Below are positions 1 through 8,650 of a DNA stretch of 64,000 nt, one piece after another. Numbering within the stretch: the first letter of the stretch is position 1; each line of letters begins with the position of its first letter. The notes beneath the pieces are model-generated. The model saw only the letters and a list, made by a program, of their open reading frames with translations. It made no database searches and had not been told where the DNA came from. Position numbers and translations under genes: made by a program. The DNA is from Priestia megaterium (GTDB lineage: Bacteria; Bacillota; Bacilli; Bacillales; Bacillaceae_H): NCBI RefSeq assembly GCF_023824195.1, contig NZ_CP085442.1:1774001-1838000 (forward strand), written 5' to 3'.

Positions 1-2
1 AA

Positions 3-704
3 GAAGAAATAAGAAGTATTATGCAGGTAAAGGCTGAAAAAAAGGTAAGCTTAAAGCTGCTCTTTGCACCTGGCTTACGCTCTATTTTATTTATTGGAAT
101 CGGTATTGCCGTATTTCAGCAGATCATCGGAACCAATACAATTATTTACTATACGCCAACCATTCTAAGTACAGCTGGATTTGGATCTACAGCAGCCATT
201 GCCGGAACAATAGGTATCGGAGTTTTTAATATTTTGTTTACGATTCTCGGAATGCTTCTTATTGATAAAATTGGCCGCAAAAAGCTGTTATTAATCGGAA
301 ACATCGGTATGACGATTGCGCTTGGTACACTAGGAGTTGGTATGACATGGGTTGAGGTGCCTGTATGGCTATTACTAACTTGCCTTTCTTTGTTTATTGT
401 TGCATATTCAGCAAGTTGGGGTATGGTCGTATGGGTCATTCTTGGTGAAATCTTCCCTATGAATGTGCGGGGCGTAGCAATGGGAGTAGCAAGCACAGCT
501 TTATGGCTTTCAAACATCGTCATCTCAATGTCATTCCCAGTACTTGTTGAGGCTGTTGGGGTAGGAGTCCTATTCTTAACATATGCAGTTATTGGTGTTT
601 TTGCTTTCCTCTTTGTTATAAAATATGTTCCCGAGACAAAAGGTCGAACGCTAGAAGAAATTGAATTAGAGATAGCATTTAAAAATAAACAAGCTGTTAG
701 CTAA
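3..704 (+). CDS. Sugar-porter MFS transporter, C-terminal part (gene starts before the window)
   Basis: This is the C-terminal half of a sugar:proton symporter of the Sugar_tr type in the cytoplasmic membrane. The reading frame is open from base 3 to the TAA at 702-704 with no stop, so the gene continues to the left and the ATG at 21 is internal. The fragment starts in the cytoplasmic loop before TM7. It carries QQIIGTNTIIYY, the GRKKLLLIG loop motif between TM8 and TM9, and the terminal PETKGRTLEEIE signature. About six membrane segments are present, the expected half of a roughly 460-residue carrier. A strong terminator follows. The substrate cannot be told; inositol, arabinose, xylose or glucose/galactose carriers all share these motifs. 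Confidence 0.9.
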   Translation, partial: EEIRSIMQVKAEKKVSLKLLFAPGLRSILFIGIGIAVFQQIIGTNTIIYYTPTILSTAGFGSTAAIAGTIGIGVFNILFTILGMLLIDKIGRKKLLLIGNIGMTIALGTLGVGMTWVEVPVWLLLTCLSLFIVAYSASWGMVVWVILGEIFPMNVRGVAMGVASTALWLSNIVISMSFPVLVEAVGVGVLFLTYAVIGVFAFLFVIKYVPETKGRTLEEIELEIAFKNKQAVS

Positions 705-766
705 TATAGGTTGATTGCCTATCAGGAATAGATTCAAAAATTAACAAGAAAATTTAAATTCTGAGT

Positions 767-807
767 AAAAATAAGTCACGCCTTTTTATAAGATGTGACT
801 TATTTTT
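767..807 (+). terminator. Rho-independent terminator after the sugar transporter
   Basis: A perfect 13-bp inverted repeat (AAAAATAAGTCAC / GTGACTTATTTTT) encloses a 15-nt loop. The right arm ends in a T-run. It lies about 60 bases after the stop codon. Confidence 0.85.
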
Positions 808-1049
808 GTATTTATATAATGTCTCTTAAAAAAAGCAGACAAAAGAATCCATACTGAAGGCCTCTAACAAGAGTTCTTTTGCTGGTGTATGAAACTTTTT
901 ATACACCCTTGATTTCTCAACCTTTCTGAGACAACCAAGCTCGAAATCTCTGGGGAAAAGTAGTTATTTTAATCACTCTAAATTAAAAATAAATTGCTTT
1001 CAGGTCTTTAAAGAGAAAACTTTTTCCTATGTAAATGTTATGAATTTAT
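808..1049. other. Gene-free stretch
   Basis: No convincing ORF is seen. A 7-bp inverted repeat (GGTGTAT / ATACACC, 884-907) without a T-run is the only structure. This stretch may hold worn remnants of older DNA, but I cannot identify a family. Confidence 0.4.
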
Positions 1050-2024
1050 TTAAGTAGTTCCATCTTCTAAAAGCTTAACAGGCAGATATGTTTCAAGTTC
1101 TATATTGGTGAATTCGCCCTCAATCTCTTTAGATAAAATGTCAATTGCTACCTTTGCAATAGAATCAATAGGTTGTTGTATGGTCGTTAATTCCGGTAGT
1201 ATAGCTTTTACTGTTTCTGTTCCATCGTAACCAATCACTTTTAATTGAGTAGGTATATCTTTTCCTCTTTTTCTAGATTCTGTTATGACGGCAGCCGCAA
1301 TTAGATCATCACTTGCAAAAATACCGTCTACTTCTGGATGTTCATCAAAAAGCTTAGCGATTACCTCCTCCCGGCTCTTTTGAGGAGAGACTTCATATGT
1401 AATTGGTAATTTTCCGTATTCCTTCATAACATCCTCATACGCTTTTCTTCTTAAGTTTGCTGGTGTTTCCAGATCAAGTGGGCCATTAATATGAATAATA
1501 TTTTCACACTGTTTCTTTATTAATAATTCTGTAGCTTTTTTCCCTCCATCATAATTATCGGATCCTACAACAGGAATCTTTTTAGACAAATAATGATCAA
1601 TTGCTACGATGGGTAAATTTTGTTTATGATAATCTAGGACTCCTCGGTTGTATGTTACAACAATGACCCCATCTACCTGGTTTCGTATAAGCATTTCTAA
1701 GTATCTTTCCTCTTTATCCATACGGTTTAAACTGTTACAAAGCAATAATTTATAACCTAGTGATGTACAAACACTTTCAATATGAAAGGCAAGTTCACCG
1801 AAAAACGGGTTACTTGAATTGGGTATAATTAACCCTATTAAATTTGTTTTTTTATGAAATAAGGAACGCGCTAAATCGTTTGGGAAATAATTAATTTCCT
1901 CCATTGCTTTATAAACTTTATCCTTTGTTTTCTCACTTATGTAACCTCGATTATTTAAGACACGTGAAACTGTTGTTGATGAAACTCCTGCAACCTTTGC
2001 TACGTCATGGATATTAGGTTTCAT
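1050..2024 (-). CDS. LacI-family transcriptional repressor of the sucrose locus
   Basis: This is a DNA-binding repressor with an N-terminal LacI helix-turn-helix (NIHDVAKVAGVSSTTVSRVL, about residues 4-23) and a periplasmic-binding-protein-like effector domain (GLIIPNSSNPFF onward). The ATG at 2024 is chosen over an upstream in-frame ATG at 2054 because AGGAGG sits about 8 bases before it. The gene is divergent from the ABC/invertase locus. Two operator clusters with the palindrome TGTCAACCGGTTGACA, typical of LacI-family sites, sit in the two promoters of that locus. I infer that this protein binds them and is released by sucrose, fructose or a phosphate ester. The effector is not visible in the sequence. 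Confidence 0.88.
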   Translation of the reverse strand: MKPNIHDVAKVAGVSSTTVSRVLNNRGYISEKTKDKVYKAMEEINYFPNDLARSLFHKKTNLIGLIIPNSSNPFFGELAFHIESVCTSLGYKLLLCNSLNRMDKEERYLEMLIRNQVDGVIVVTYNRGVLDYHKQNLPIVAIDHYLSKKIPVVGSDNYDGGKKATELLIKKQCENIIHINGPLDLETPANLRRKAYEDVMKEYGKLPITYEVSPQKSREEVIAKLFDEHPEVDGIFASDDLIAAAVITESRKRGKDIPTQLKVIGYDGTETVKAILPELTTIQQPIDSIAKVAIDILSKEIEGEFTNIELETYLPVKLLEDGTT

Positions 2025-2054
2025 TATCTTTCCTCCTATCCCACTAAATATCAC

Positions 2055-2478
2055 TTGTTAATATTATATTAGGATTTTTTTATCTTTATTATTTAAAAAA
2101 GCTTTTATATTTTTTAGTCACATAATAATTTTTTGATTAGGTTAGGAAAATAGCTTGTTATACATTATGTAGACACTTTATAACAATTAAAATTAATTCC
2201 TCCTTTGATAGCTTTACAATTTCCTGATTAATAAAAAATTCATATTGTGAAATAGTTTATTTTGAGGAATACTTTAATTAATTAAAGTTTATTTGTTACG
2301 GACTTATTGTAGAAAATATCTCTAACATGTGCAAGAATTAGGGGTTAATTACTATTAGCTTATATCGAACAAACATTAACTTTTATTATGAACGAGATAT
2401 TGATAATACATATATTCTAATATATTATACCTCCATTTTAAGGGTAGGAGCGAAAAGTTTGATATTTCAAAAAAAACA
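2055..2478. other. AT-rich divergent intergenic region
   Basis: These 420 bases between lacI and the ABC operon hold no ORF I can support. They are very AT-rich. The recognisable control elements all lie at the right-hand end (2479-2537). Confidence 0.5.
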
Positions 2479-2517
2479 TGTCAACCGATTGACATATGTA
2501 AACGGTTGACATAAAAT
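2479..2517 (+). promoter_or_regulatory. SigA promoter with overlapping LacI operators (ABC operon)
   Basis: The -35 TTGACA (2489-2494) and -10 TAAAAT (2512-2517) are separated by exactly 17 bases. Operator 1, TGTCAACCGATTGACA (2479-2494), overlaps the -35. A second, imperfect site with the intact half GGTTGACA fills the spacer (2497-2511). Repressor binding here would block RNA polymerase directly. The promoter at 5782-5810 has the same plan. Confidence 0.85.
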
Positions 2518-2523
2518 ACTCCT

Positions 2524-2537
2524 TGAAAGCGCTTTTA
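2524..2537 (+). promoter_or_regulatory. cre site (CcpA catabolite repression)
   Basis: TGAAAGCGCTTTTA matches the cre consensus TGWAANCGNTNWCA at 13 of 14 positions. It starts 7 bases after the -10 box, at the likely transcription start, where CcpA would repress. Confidence 0.75.
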
Positions 2538-2580
2538 TATATTTGTTGTGAATAAGGAAAAATAAGGGGGACTGGAACGT

Positions 2581-3882
2581 ATGAAGAAATGGTTTTTAGT
2601 AGGTATATCTTTATTACTAATTCTTGCTGTAGCAGGTTGTAGTAAGGGTAAAAGCGTAAATAGTGACGGCAAACAAATGGTTACAATGTGGGTACACGTA
2701 TCAGACGATAGTGAAGAAGGTAAGGTGTATAAAAAACGAGTAGACGCTTTTAACAAGAAGTATGCATCTAAAAATGTTAAAGCTAAAATTGAATTTATTC
2801 CACGTAGTGGGAACGGTGGAGGGTATGAAGATAAAGTAAACGCAGCGTTGACAACTGATACATTACCCGATGTTATTACGTTGGATGGTCCAAATACAGC
2901 TGCTTATGCAAAATCTGGCATCATTGCTCCACTAGATGATTACGTAAAAGATCAAGATGATTTACTACCGAGTATCAAGCAACAAGGAACATACAAAGAC
3001 AAATTGTATGCGATTGGTGCGAGTGAATCATCCGTGGGAATTTACTACAATAAAAAAATGCTACAAGAGGCAGGCATTGATTTAAGTACGTTACCGACAG
3101 TTGATAATCCTTGGACATGGGATCAATTCATGACCCTTTGTAAAACGTTGAAAGAAAAATATAATAAACCGGCTATTGATATGCAATTACAATCAAAAGA
3201 TGAAATGTTAACGTATGCACTAACGCCATTTGTATGGTCTGCAGGTGGAGAAATTCTCTCGAAAGACGGTACTAAAGCAAAAGGTGTATTTAATAAAAAG
3301 CCTAGTGTTGAAGCCATGACTTTTATTCAAACGATGTTAAAAGAAGGTTATACAACGCGTACTCCAGTCAAACAAGCTTTTGAAACAGAAAAGTACCCAA
3401 TGAAGTTTAGTGGTGTATGGACAGTAACGGATATGGAAACAAACTTTCAAAAAGTTGATTATGGTGTTATGCCTTATCCAGTATCACCAAAGACAAAGAA
3501 ACTAGTTTCACCTTCAGGAAGTTGGCAGTTTGCAATGACACAAAAGTCTGAAAATAAAGAATGGTCTGCAAAATTAGTGGATTGGATGACAAATAAAGAT
3601 TCGAATTTAGAATTAAGTCGCACAATTGCAGCATTGCCAGTTCGTTACTCTTCCGAGAAAATACTTACAAAAGAATTTTCTGATCAAATGAATGTATTCA
3701 TGCAGCAATTAAAGGAATCAGGACATGCAAGGCCGGTAACACCAGCGTATCCTCAAGTAACACGTGCTTTCCAACAAACAATTGATGACATCAGCTTTTA
3801 TGATCAAAACAAAAATATCAAAAAAGTCTTAGATACACGTGCTACAGAAATGCAGGCAGCTATCGATAAGGCAAATCGATAA
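2581..3882 (+). CDS. ABC transporter sugar-binding lipoprotein
   Basis: This is an extracellular solute-binding protein (family 1, carbohydrate uptake) anchored to the outer face of the membrane. The signal peptide runs to the lipobox LAVAGC with Cys20 as lipidation site. The 433-residue length is normal for the family. GGGGGA lies upstream of the ATG. The two permease genes follow with short gaps, making a substrate-binding/permease/permease operon. Position behind the sucrose operators suggests that the ligand is a sucrose-related or fructo-oligosaccharide. That is inference from context, because binding residues cannot be read off. Confidence 0.9.
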   Translation: MKKWFLVGISLLLILAVAGCSKGKSVNSDGKQMVTMWVHVSDDSEEGKVYKKRVDAFNKKYASKNVKAKIEFIPRSGNGGGYEDKVNAALTTDTLPDVITLDGPNTAAYAKSGIIAPLDDYVKDQDDLLPSIKQQGTYKDKLYAIGASESSVGIYYNKKMLQEAGIDLSTLPTVDNPWTWDQFMTLCKTLKEKYNKPAIDMQLQSKDEMLTYALTPFVWSAGGEILSKDGTKAKGVFNKKPSVEAMTFIQTMLKEGYTTRTPVKQAFETEKYPMKFSGVWTVTDMETNFQKVDYGVMPYPVSPKTKKLVSPSGSWQFAMTQKSENKEWSAKLVDWMTNKDSNLELSRTIAALPVRYSSEKILTKEFSDQMNVFMQQLKESGHARPVTPAYPQVTRAFQQTIDDISFYDQNKNIKKVLDTRATEMQAAIDKANR

Positions 3883-3903
3883 TAGCAGCTAGAAGGAGGC
3901 ATT

Positions 3904-4848
3904 ATGAATAAAGTCGGAATGAAAGATAATAAGACTGTTTATATATTTCCAAGAGCAGAAAAAGGAACAAAAAACAAAATTCAGTGGAAAGAAAATATAG
4001 TGGCTTATACGTTTTTGGGACCGGCATTATTACTTTTGTTGCTGTTCCTCATTATCCCAGCTATTATGTCTGTCTACTATGCATTTACAGATTATTACCT
4101 ATTAACACCCGATATGCGTAAATTTGTAGGATTAGACAACTTCATCAATCTATTCAAAGATCCTATTTTCTTGAAAAGTTTGGTGAATACCTTGAAATTT
4201 GTCGTTTGGGTAATTCCTTTACAGATAGGGGCAGCTCTTGGGCTGGCCCTCCTGTTAAACAAACAACGTAAAGCTAACACATTTTTTAAAGTAGCTTACT
4301 TTAGTCCTGTGGTGATGTCGCTCGTTGTTATCTCTGTTCTGTGGCTGTATTTGTTAAACCCAAATGAAGGAATCATCAACAATTTACTCACGTACTTTGG
4401 CATCTCAGCTCAACCGTTCTTAACAAGCCCTAAACAGGCAATGTTTACAATTGTTTTCGTTTCAGCTTGGCAAGGAGCTGGCTTTCAGATGCTAATTTTT
4501 CTAGCAGGTTTGCAGAACATCCCTGGAGATGTCTATGAAGCTGCACAGCTAGATGGAATGAATAAATGGCAACGGTTTATTTACATTACATTACCTTTAT
4601 TAAAGCCTACTTCCATCTTTATCTTTATTACGACATTAATTGGTGCATTTAAACTATTGGTTCAACCAATGGTTATGACGCAAGGGGGGCCGGTAAACTC
4701 CACCATGACAGTTGTATATTACATTTATCAAACTGGCTTTACGGATCGAATGGTTGGATATGCTAGTTCCATTGCTCTTCTATTTGGAACAATTATTGGA
4801 TTGGTTACACTAGCCCAACGGAAATTAGTGAAGGAGGAAGATGACTAA
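3904..4848 (+). CDS. ABC sugar transporter permease (MalF/UgpA type)
   Basis: This is a membrane permease of a carbohydrate ABC importer (BPD_transp_1 fold), 314 residues. It has a hydrophobic first segment near residues 39-58 and six predicted spans. The EAA loop, EAAQLDGMNKWQRFIYITLP, contacts the ATPase. AGGAGG lies 6 bases before the ATG. It ends at 4848 in a TAATG overlap with the next permease, so the two are probably translated in a coupled way. Confidence 0.9.
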   Translation: MNKVGMKDNKTVYIFPRAEKGTKNKIQWKENIVAYTFLGPALLLLLLFLIIPAIMSVYYAFTDYYLLTPDMRKFVGLDNFINLFKDPIFLKSLVNTLKFVVWVIPLQIGAALGLALLLNKQRKANTFFKVAYFSPVVMSLVVISVLWLYLLNPNEGIINNLLTYFGISAQPFLTSPKQAMFTIVFVSAWQGAGFQMLIFLAGLQNIPGDVYEAAQLDGMNKWQRFIYITLPLLKPTSIFIFITTLIGAFKLLVQPMVMTQGGPVNSTMTVVYYIYQTGFTDRMVGYASSIALLFGTIIGLVTLAQRKLVKEEDD

Positions 4849-5696
4849 TGAGACGGAAATTCGGGCCCTTAACAATTTTAGAATACATTTGTTTAGTTCT
4901 GCTCGCGGTATTATTTATATTTCCATTGTTTTGGATGATCGCATCATCGATGAAACCTGAAGCAGAAGTTTATAATAATATGAACAGTATCAAGGCTTTC
5001 CTACCTTCTATTCATCCGTCGGATTGGTTTATATCCTATAAGCAAGTTCTGTCACGCTTTCATTTACTTGGTTATATAGTAAACAGCTTGTTTTATGGTT
5101 TATGTGTAGCAGCAGGTTCTGTCATTATCAATGGGATGGCAGGTTATGCGTTCGCTAAATTGAATTTTAATGGAAAAAGAGTACTGTTTGGTCTTTTATT
5201 AGCTCTTTTAATCGTGCCACTGGAAACAATCTTAATCTCACAATTTACTATAGTTCACAAACTGGGATTAGTAGATACTCGTCTTGCAGTAATTCTGCCT
5301 GCCTTAGCAGGGGCATTTAATATCTATTTATTCCGAAACTTTTTTATGGCCATTCCAGCAGAGATTATTGAATCAGCCAAATTGGATGGAGCAAATACGT
5401 GGCAAATATTCCTGAGGATTATGTTACCAATGTCTAAACCGGCTGTTGCTACAGTTGGAACCTTAGCTTTTATCGGAAGTTGGAATGATTATATCTGGCC
5501 TTTGATGGTCTTGACGGACAAGTCAAAATTTCCGATCCAAGTAGCAATTACGGCAATCAATAGTACGGAGCCAGTTTACACGAATCAAGTTATGGCAGTG
5601 TTAACAATATCCACCATTCCATTAATTCTTATCTATATAGTGGCTCAACGTTATATTTTAGAAGGAATTGGTGGTTCCGGCACAGGCATTAAATAA
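4848..5696 (+). CDS. ABC sugar transporter permease (MalG/UgpE type)
   Basis: This is the second permease of the importer, 282 residues, with the EAA-type loop ESAKLDGANTWQIFLRIMLP. Its start shares a base with the stop of the first permease. AAGGAGG precedes it by about 9 bases. No ATPase gene accompanies the operon. In Bacillaceae such importers commonly use a shared ATPase of the MsmX type encoded elsewhere, and I infer that here. Confidence 0.9.
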   Translation: MRRKFGPLTILEYICLVLLAVLFIFPLFWMIASSMKPEAEVYNNMNSIKAFLPSIHPSDWFISYKQVLSRFHLLGYIVNSLFYGLCVAAGSVIINGMAGYAFAKLNFNGKRVLFGLLLALLIVPLETILISQFTIVHKLGLVDTRLAVILPALAGAFNIYLFRNFFMAIPAEIIESAKLDGANTWQIFLRIMLPMSKPAVATVGTLAFIGSWNDYIWPLMVLTDKSKFPIQVAITAINSTEPVYTNQVMAVLTISTIPLILIYIVAQRYILEGIGGSGTGIK

Positions 5697-5757
5697 GAAA
5701 GAAATTAGGTTACTGTTGCGAAAGTAATACCTATGTACGGATAATTTTTCACCTTAG

Positions 5758-5810
5758 TGTCAACCGGTTGACATAAAAATATTGACTTGTGAAACCGGTT
5801 GACATAAAAT
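5758..5810 (+). promoter_or_regulatory. SigA promoter with two LacI operators (MFS-invertase operon)
   Basis: A perfect palindrome TGTCAACCGGTTGACA (5758-5773) is followed by -35 TTGACT (5782-5787) and -10 TAAAAT (5805-5810). The spacer is 17 bases. It contains a second site, TGTGAAACCGGTTGACA (5788-5804), that fills it exactly. The same half-site arrangement occurs at 2479-2517, so both transcription units should answer to one repressor. Confidence 0.87.
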
Positions 5811-5815
5811 GAATC

Positions 5816-5829
5816 TGAAAGTGCTTTCA
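5816..5829 (+). promoter_or_regulatory. cre site (CcpA)
   Basis: TGAAAGTGCTTTCA is a near-perfect dyad that matches the cre consensus at 13 of 14 positions (central C changed to T). It lies just after the -10 box, at the same place as the cre of the upstream operon. Confidence 0.75.
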
Positions 5830-5876
5830 GTTTTTGTTTCAAAGATTTTACATATCTAGTTAAAGGAGCAACAAAC

Positions 5877-7118
5877 ATGAAAAGTTCAAAAGTTCTCTAT
5901 TGGAAGTTAAGTGCTTATTTTTTCTTTTTCTTTTTTACTTGGTCTTCTAGCGCCTCTTTATTTCCTATTTGGTTAAAGCAAGAGTTACATTTAAGTGGAT
6001 CAGCTACAGGTTTAATTTTCTCTGTAAACGCTATCTTCGCATTGTGTATACAGCCTGTATATGGTTATATCTCTGACAAGATAGGTTTAAAGAAAAATAT
6101 ATTATCTTTTATTAGTTTACTGCTTGTATTGGTAGGACCATTCTATATTTATATATATGGACCACTATTAAAATATAATGTAATTTTAGGCGCGGCTGTT
6201 GGAGCTATTTATTTAGGAGTTGGTATTTCTGCTGGTATTGGCGCCATTGAAACCTATGTTGAAAAAGTTAGCCGTAAATACGGTTTTGAATACGGAAAGT
6301 CTAGAATGTGGGGTTCGTTAGGGTGGGCATCAGCCACTTTTTTTGCAGGTCAGCTGTTTAATATTAATCCCAATATAAACTTTTGGGTGGCATCTGTTTC
6401 AGCAATTATCTTAGTTGCTATTATTCTATCTGTGAAAATAGAAGTCACAAATTATGAATTGGAAAAAGCTGAATCTGTGAAATTAAAAGATGTTGGACAA
6501 CTTTTTCTCTTAAAGAAATTTTGGTTTTTGATGATGTATGTGATTGGGGTAACGTGTGTTTATAGTGTTTACGATCAACAATTTCCAATTTATTATACAT
6601 CTTTATTCCAAAATGAAGCCATGGGAAATCAAGTATTTGGATATTTAAGTTCTTTTCAAGTATTTTTAGAGGCTGGAATGATGTTTATTGCACCTTTTAT
6701 TGTAAATAAAATTGGAGCCAAAAACGGATTATTATTGGCTGGTCTTCTAATGGCACTTCGTATCATTGGGTCAGGACTTGTAGTGGGCCCAATTGGTATT
6801 TCCTCAATGAAATTAATACATGCATTAGAATTACCAATTATGTTGATTGCTATTTTTAAATATTTTGCAGCTAACTTCGATACACGACTATCTTCTGTTC
6901 TATATTTAGTTGGATTTCAGGCTGCCTCTCAAATTGGTGCATCTCTATTATCACCTTTTGCGGGTAAATTATACGATATGATAGGGTTTCGTCATACCTA
7001 TCTTATTCTTGGAATAATGGTCCTTTGTTTTACTATTATTTCAATGTTCACTTTATTAAATCCTAATAAAAGTAAAGATTTAGAAGGAAATATAAAAGAC
7101 ATAAAACAAGTTATATAA
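5877..7118 (+). CDS. Oligosaccharide:H+ symporter (MFS, LacY-like)
   Basis: This is a 413-residue, 12-span major facilitator of the oligosaccharide:H+ symporter family, which imports unphosphorylated disaccharides such as sucrose, raffinose or lactose. Support comes from the N-terminal FFTWSSSASLFPIWL segment, the loop SDKIGLKKN between TM2 and TM3, and the position 12 bases before a GH32 gene in the same operon. AAAGGAGC precedes the ATG. Because the carrier does not phosphorylate its substrate, the downstream hydrolase should act on free sucrose or oligofructoside, and the fructokinase would then trap fructose. Confidence 0.87.
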   Translation: MKSSKVLYWKLSAYFFFFFFTWSSSASLFPIWLKQELHLSGSATGLIFSVNAIFALCIQPVYGYISDKIGLKKNILSFISLLLVLVGPFYIYIYGPLLKYNVILGAAVGAIYLGVGISAGIGAIETYVEKVSRKYGFEYGKSRMWGSLGWASATFFAGQLFNINPNINFWVASVSAIILVAIILSVKIEVTNYELEKAESVKLKDVGQLFLLKKFWFLMMYVIGVTCVYSVYDQQFPIYYTSLFQNEAMGNQVFGYLSSFQVFLEAGMMFIAPFIVNKIGAKNGLLLAGLLMALRIIGSGLVVGPIGISSMKLIHALELPIMLIAIFKYFAANFDTRLSSVLYLVGFQAASQIGASLLSPFAGKLYDMIGFRHTYLILGIMVLCFTIISMFTLLNPNKSKDLEGNIKDIKQVI

Positions 7119-7130
7119 GGAGATGTTAGA

Positions 7131-8600
7131 ATGTTCACAATAAACAAACTTCAACAAGCGCAAGAAGCATTGAATGCTGCAAAAGAAAGAGTAAATAACC
7201 GTTATCGGTTAGGTTATCATATTATGGCCCCTGCCAACTGGATTAATGATCCGAATGGTTTGGTACAGTACAAAGGAGAATATCATGTATTTTATCAACA
7301 TCACCCTTACGATGAAAACTGGGGTCCAATGCACTGGGGACATGTAAAAAGTAAAGATCTTGTGCATTGGGAACACTTACCCATTGCCCTTGCACCTGGA
7401 GATATTTGTGATGCAGATGGATGTTTTTCTGGAAGTGCAGTAGATAACAATGGTGAATTAACTTTAATCTATACAGGTCATCACTATATGGACAAAGAAA
7501 AAGATCTATTTTACCAAAATCAAAATCTTGCTGTTAGTACCGATGGTTTAACATTTCATAAGATTGTAGAAAATCCAGTAATTCCTGAACCACCTATGGA
7601 TAGTAGTCATCATTTCCGTGATCCTAAAGTATGGAAACACAAAGATAGTTGGTATATGGTAGTAGGAAATTCAACAAAGGAAAATATAGGAAGAGTAATT
7701 TTATACCGTTCTCCAGATTTACGTAAGTGGTCATACATTGGTGTATTGGCAAAAGGAAATGAAAAACTCGGATTCATGTGGGAATGTCCAGATTTCTTTG
7801 AATTAGATGGAAAATACGTTCTTATGATTTCTCCACAAGGTATTAAAAAAGATGGAGATTTGTATAACAACCTATTCCAGACGGGATATTTAATTGGAGA
7901 TTACAATTACGAAACAAACGAGTTTATCCACGGATCATTTAATGAGTTAGACAATGGACATGATTTTTATGCCGTTCAAACGTTATTAGATGAAAAAGGG
8001 CGTCGAATTGCTATTGGTTGGATGGATATGTGGGAATCAGATATGCCAACAAAAGAAGATGGATGGTGTGGAGCACTTACATTACCACGTGAAGTTACCT
8101 TAGGAGAGAATGATAAAGTTCTAATGAATCCTGTGGAAGAATTAAAATTATTGCGTGAGGTTGAACATAATACACTTACCAATGTGATTTCTAATAGTTA
8201 TTTAATAGAAACAAACGAAGATTTGCTTGAAATAAAAGCTGTGTTTGACTTAACTAATTGTAACGCTCAGTCGGTTGGAATAAGAATTCGTGGAATTAAC
8301 CAGGAAGAGACTGTATTAACGTATCACTTAGACAAACAAACACTGAAACTCGATTGTTCTAAGTGTGGTAAAGTTGAAGACGGTGTGAGAAATACCATTC
8401 TTACAGCAAATCAAGAGCTTTCCTTACGCATATTCATTGATCGATCCTCTATTGAAGTATTTGCAAATGAAGGACAAGCAACTATGACAAGTCGGATTTA
8501 TCCAACTGAAGATAGATTAGGCATTGAAGTGTTTGCAGATGTTGAGGATGTAAGGATTAAGGAATTAACATATTGGAAGTTAAAAGATATCTGGAAATAA
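7131..8600 (+). CDS. GH32 sucrose / sucrose-6-phosphate hydrolase (invertase)
   Basis: This enzyme hydrolyses beta-fructofuranosides to fructose plus glucose or glucose-6-phosphate in the cytoplasm; no signal peptide is present. The three GH32 catalytic blocks are intact: WINDPNG with nucleophile Asp40, FRDP with Asp164 stabilising the transition state, and WECPDFF with acid/base Glu218. A five-bladed propeller (to about residue 320) and the C-terminal beta-sandwich (IDRSSIEVFANEG) are both present, and 489 residues is the normal length. AAGGAG precedes the ATG. Database naming would probably be SacA/ScrB, but the partner symporter points to free sucrose as substrate. Confidence 0.93.
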   Translation: MFTINKLQQAQEALNAAKERVNNRYRLGYHIMAPANWINDPNGLVQYKGEYHVFYQHHPYDENWGPMHWGHVKSKDLVHWEHLPIALAPGDICDADGCFSGSAVDNNGELTLIYTGHHYMDKEKDLFYQNQNLAVSTDGLTFHKIVENPVIPEPPMDSSHHFRDPKVWKHKDSWYMVVGNSTKENIGRVILYRSPDLRKWSYIGVLAKGNEKLGFMWECPDFFELDGKYVLMISPQGIKKDGDLYNNLFQTGYLIGDYNYETNEFIHGSFNELDNGHDFYAVQTLLDEKGRRIAIGWMDMWESDMPTKEDGWCGALTLPREVTLGENDKVLMNPVEELKLLREVEHNTLTNVISNSYLIETNEDLLEIKAVFDLTNCNAQSVGIRIRGINQEETVLTYHLDKQTLKLDCSKCGKVEDGVRNTILTANQELSLRIFIDRSSIEVFANEGQATMTSRIYPTEDRLGIEVFADVEDVRIKELTYWKLKDIWK

Positions 8601-8606
8601 ATTATG

Positions 8607-8640
8607 AATGAACAAGTGTACAAACACTTGTTCATTGTTT
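8607..8640 (+). terminator. Intra-operon hairpin (attenuating terminator) between invertase and fructokinase
   Basis: A perfect 13-bp stem, AATGAACAAGTGT / ACACTTGTTCATT, with a 4-base loop is followed by GTTTTGGGG. The T-run is short, so read-through is likely. The structure could lower fructokinase mRNA or protect the 3' end of the invertase message. Confidence 0.6.
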
Positions 8641-8650
8641 TGGGGTGAAG

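Noticed and set aside
808..1049. Possible insertion-sequence remnant
   Set aside because: Short readable pieces on the minus strand did not match any transposase motif I could name, and no terminal repeats were seen.
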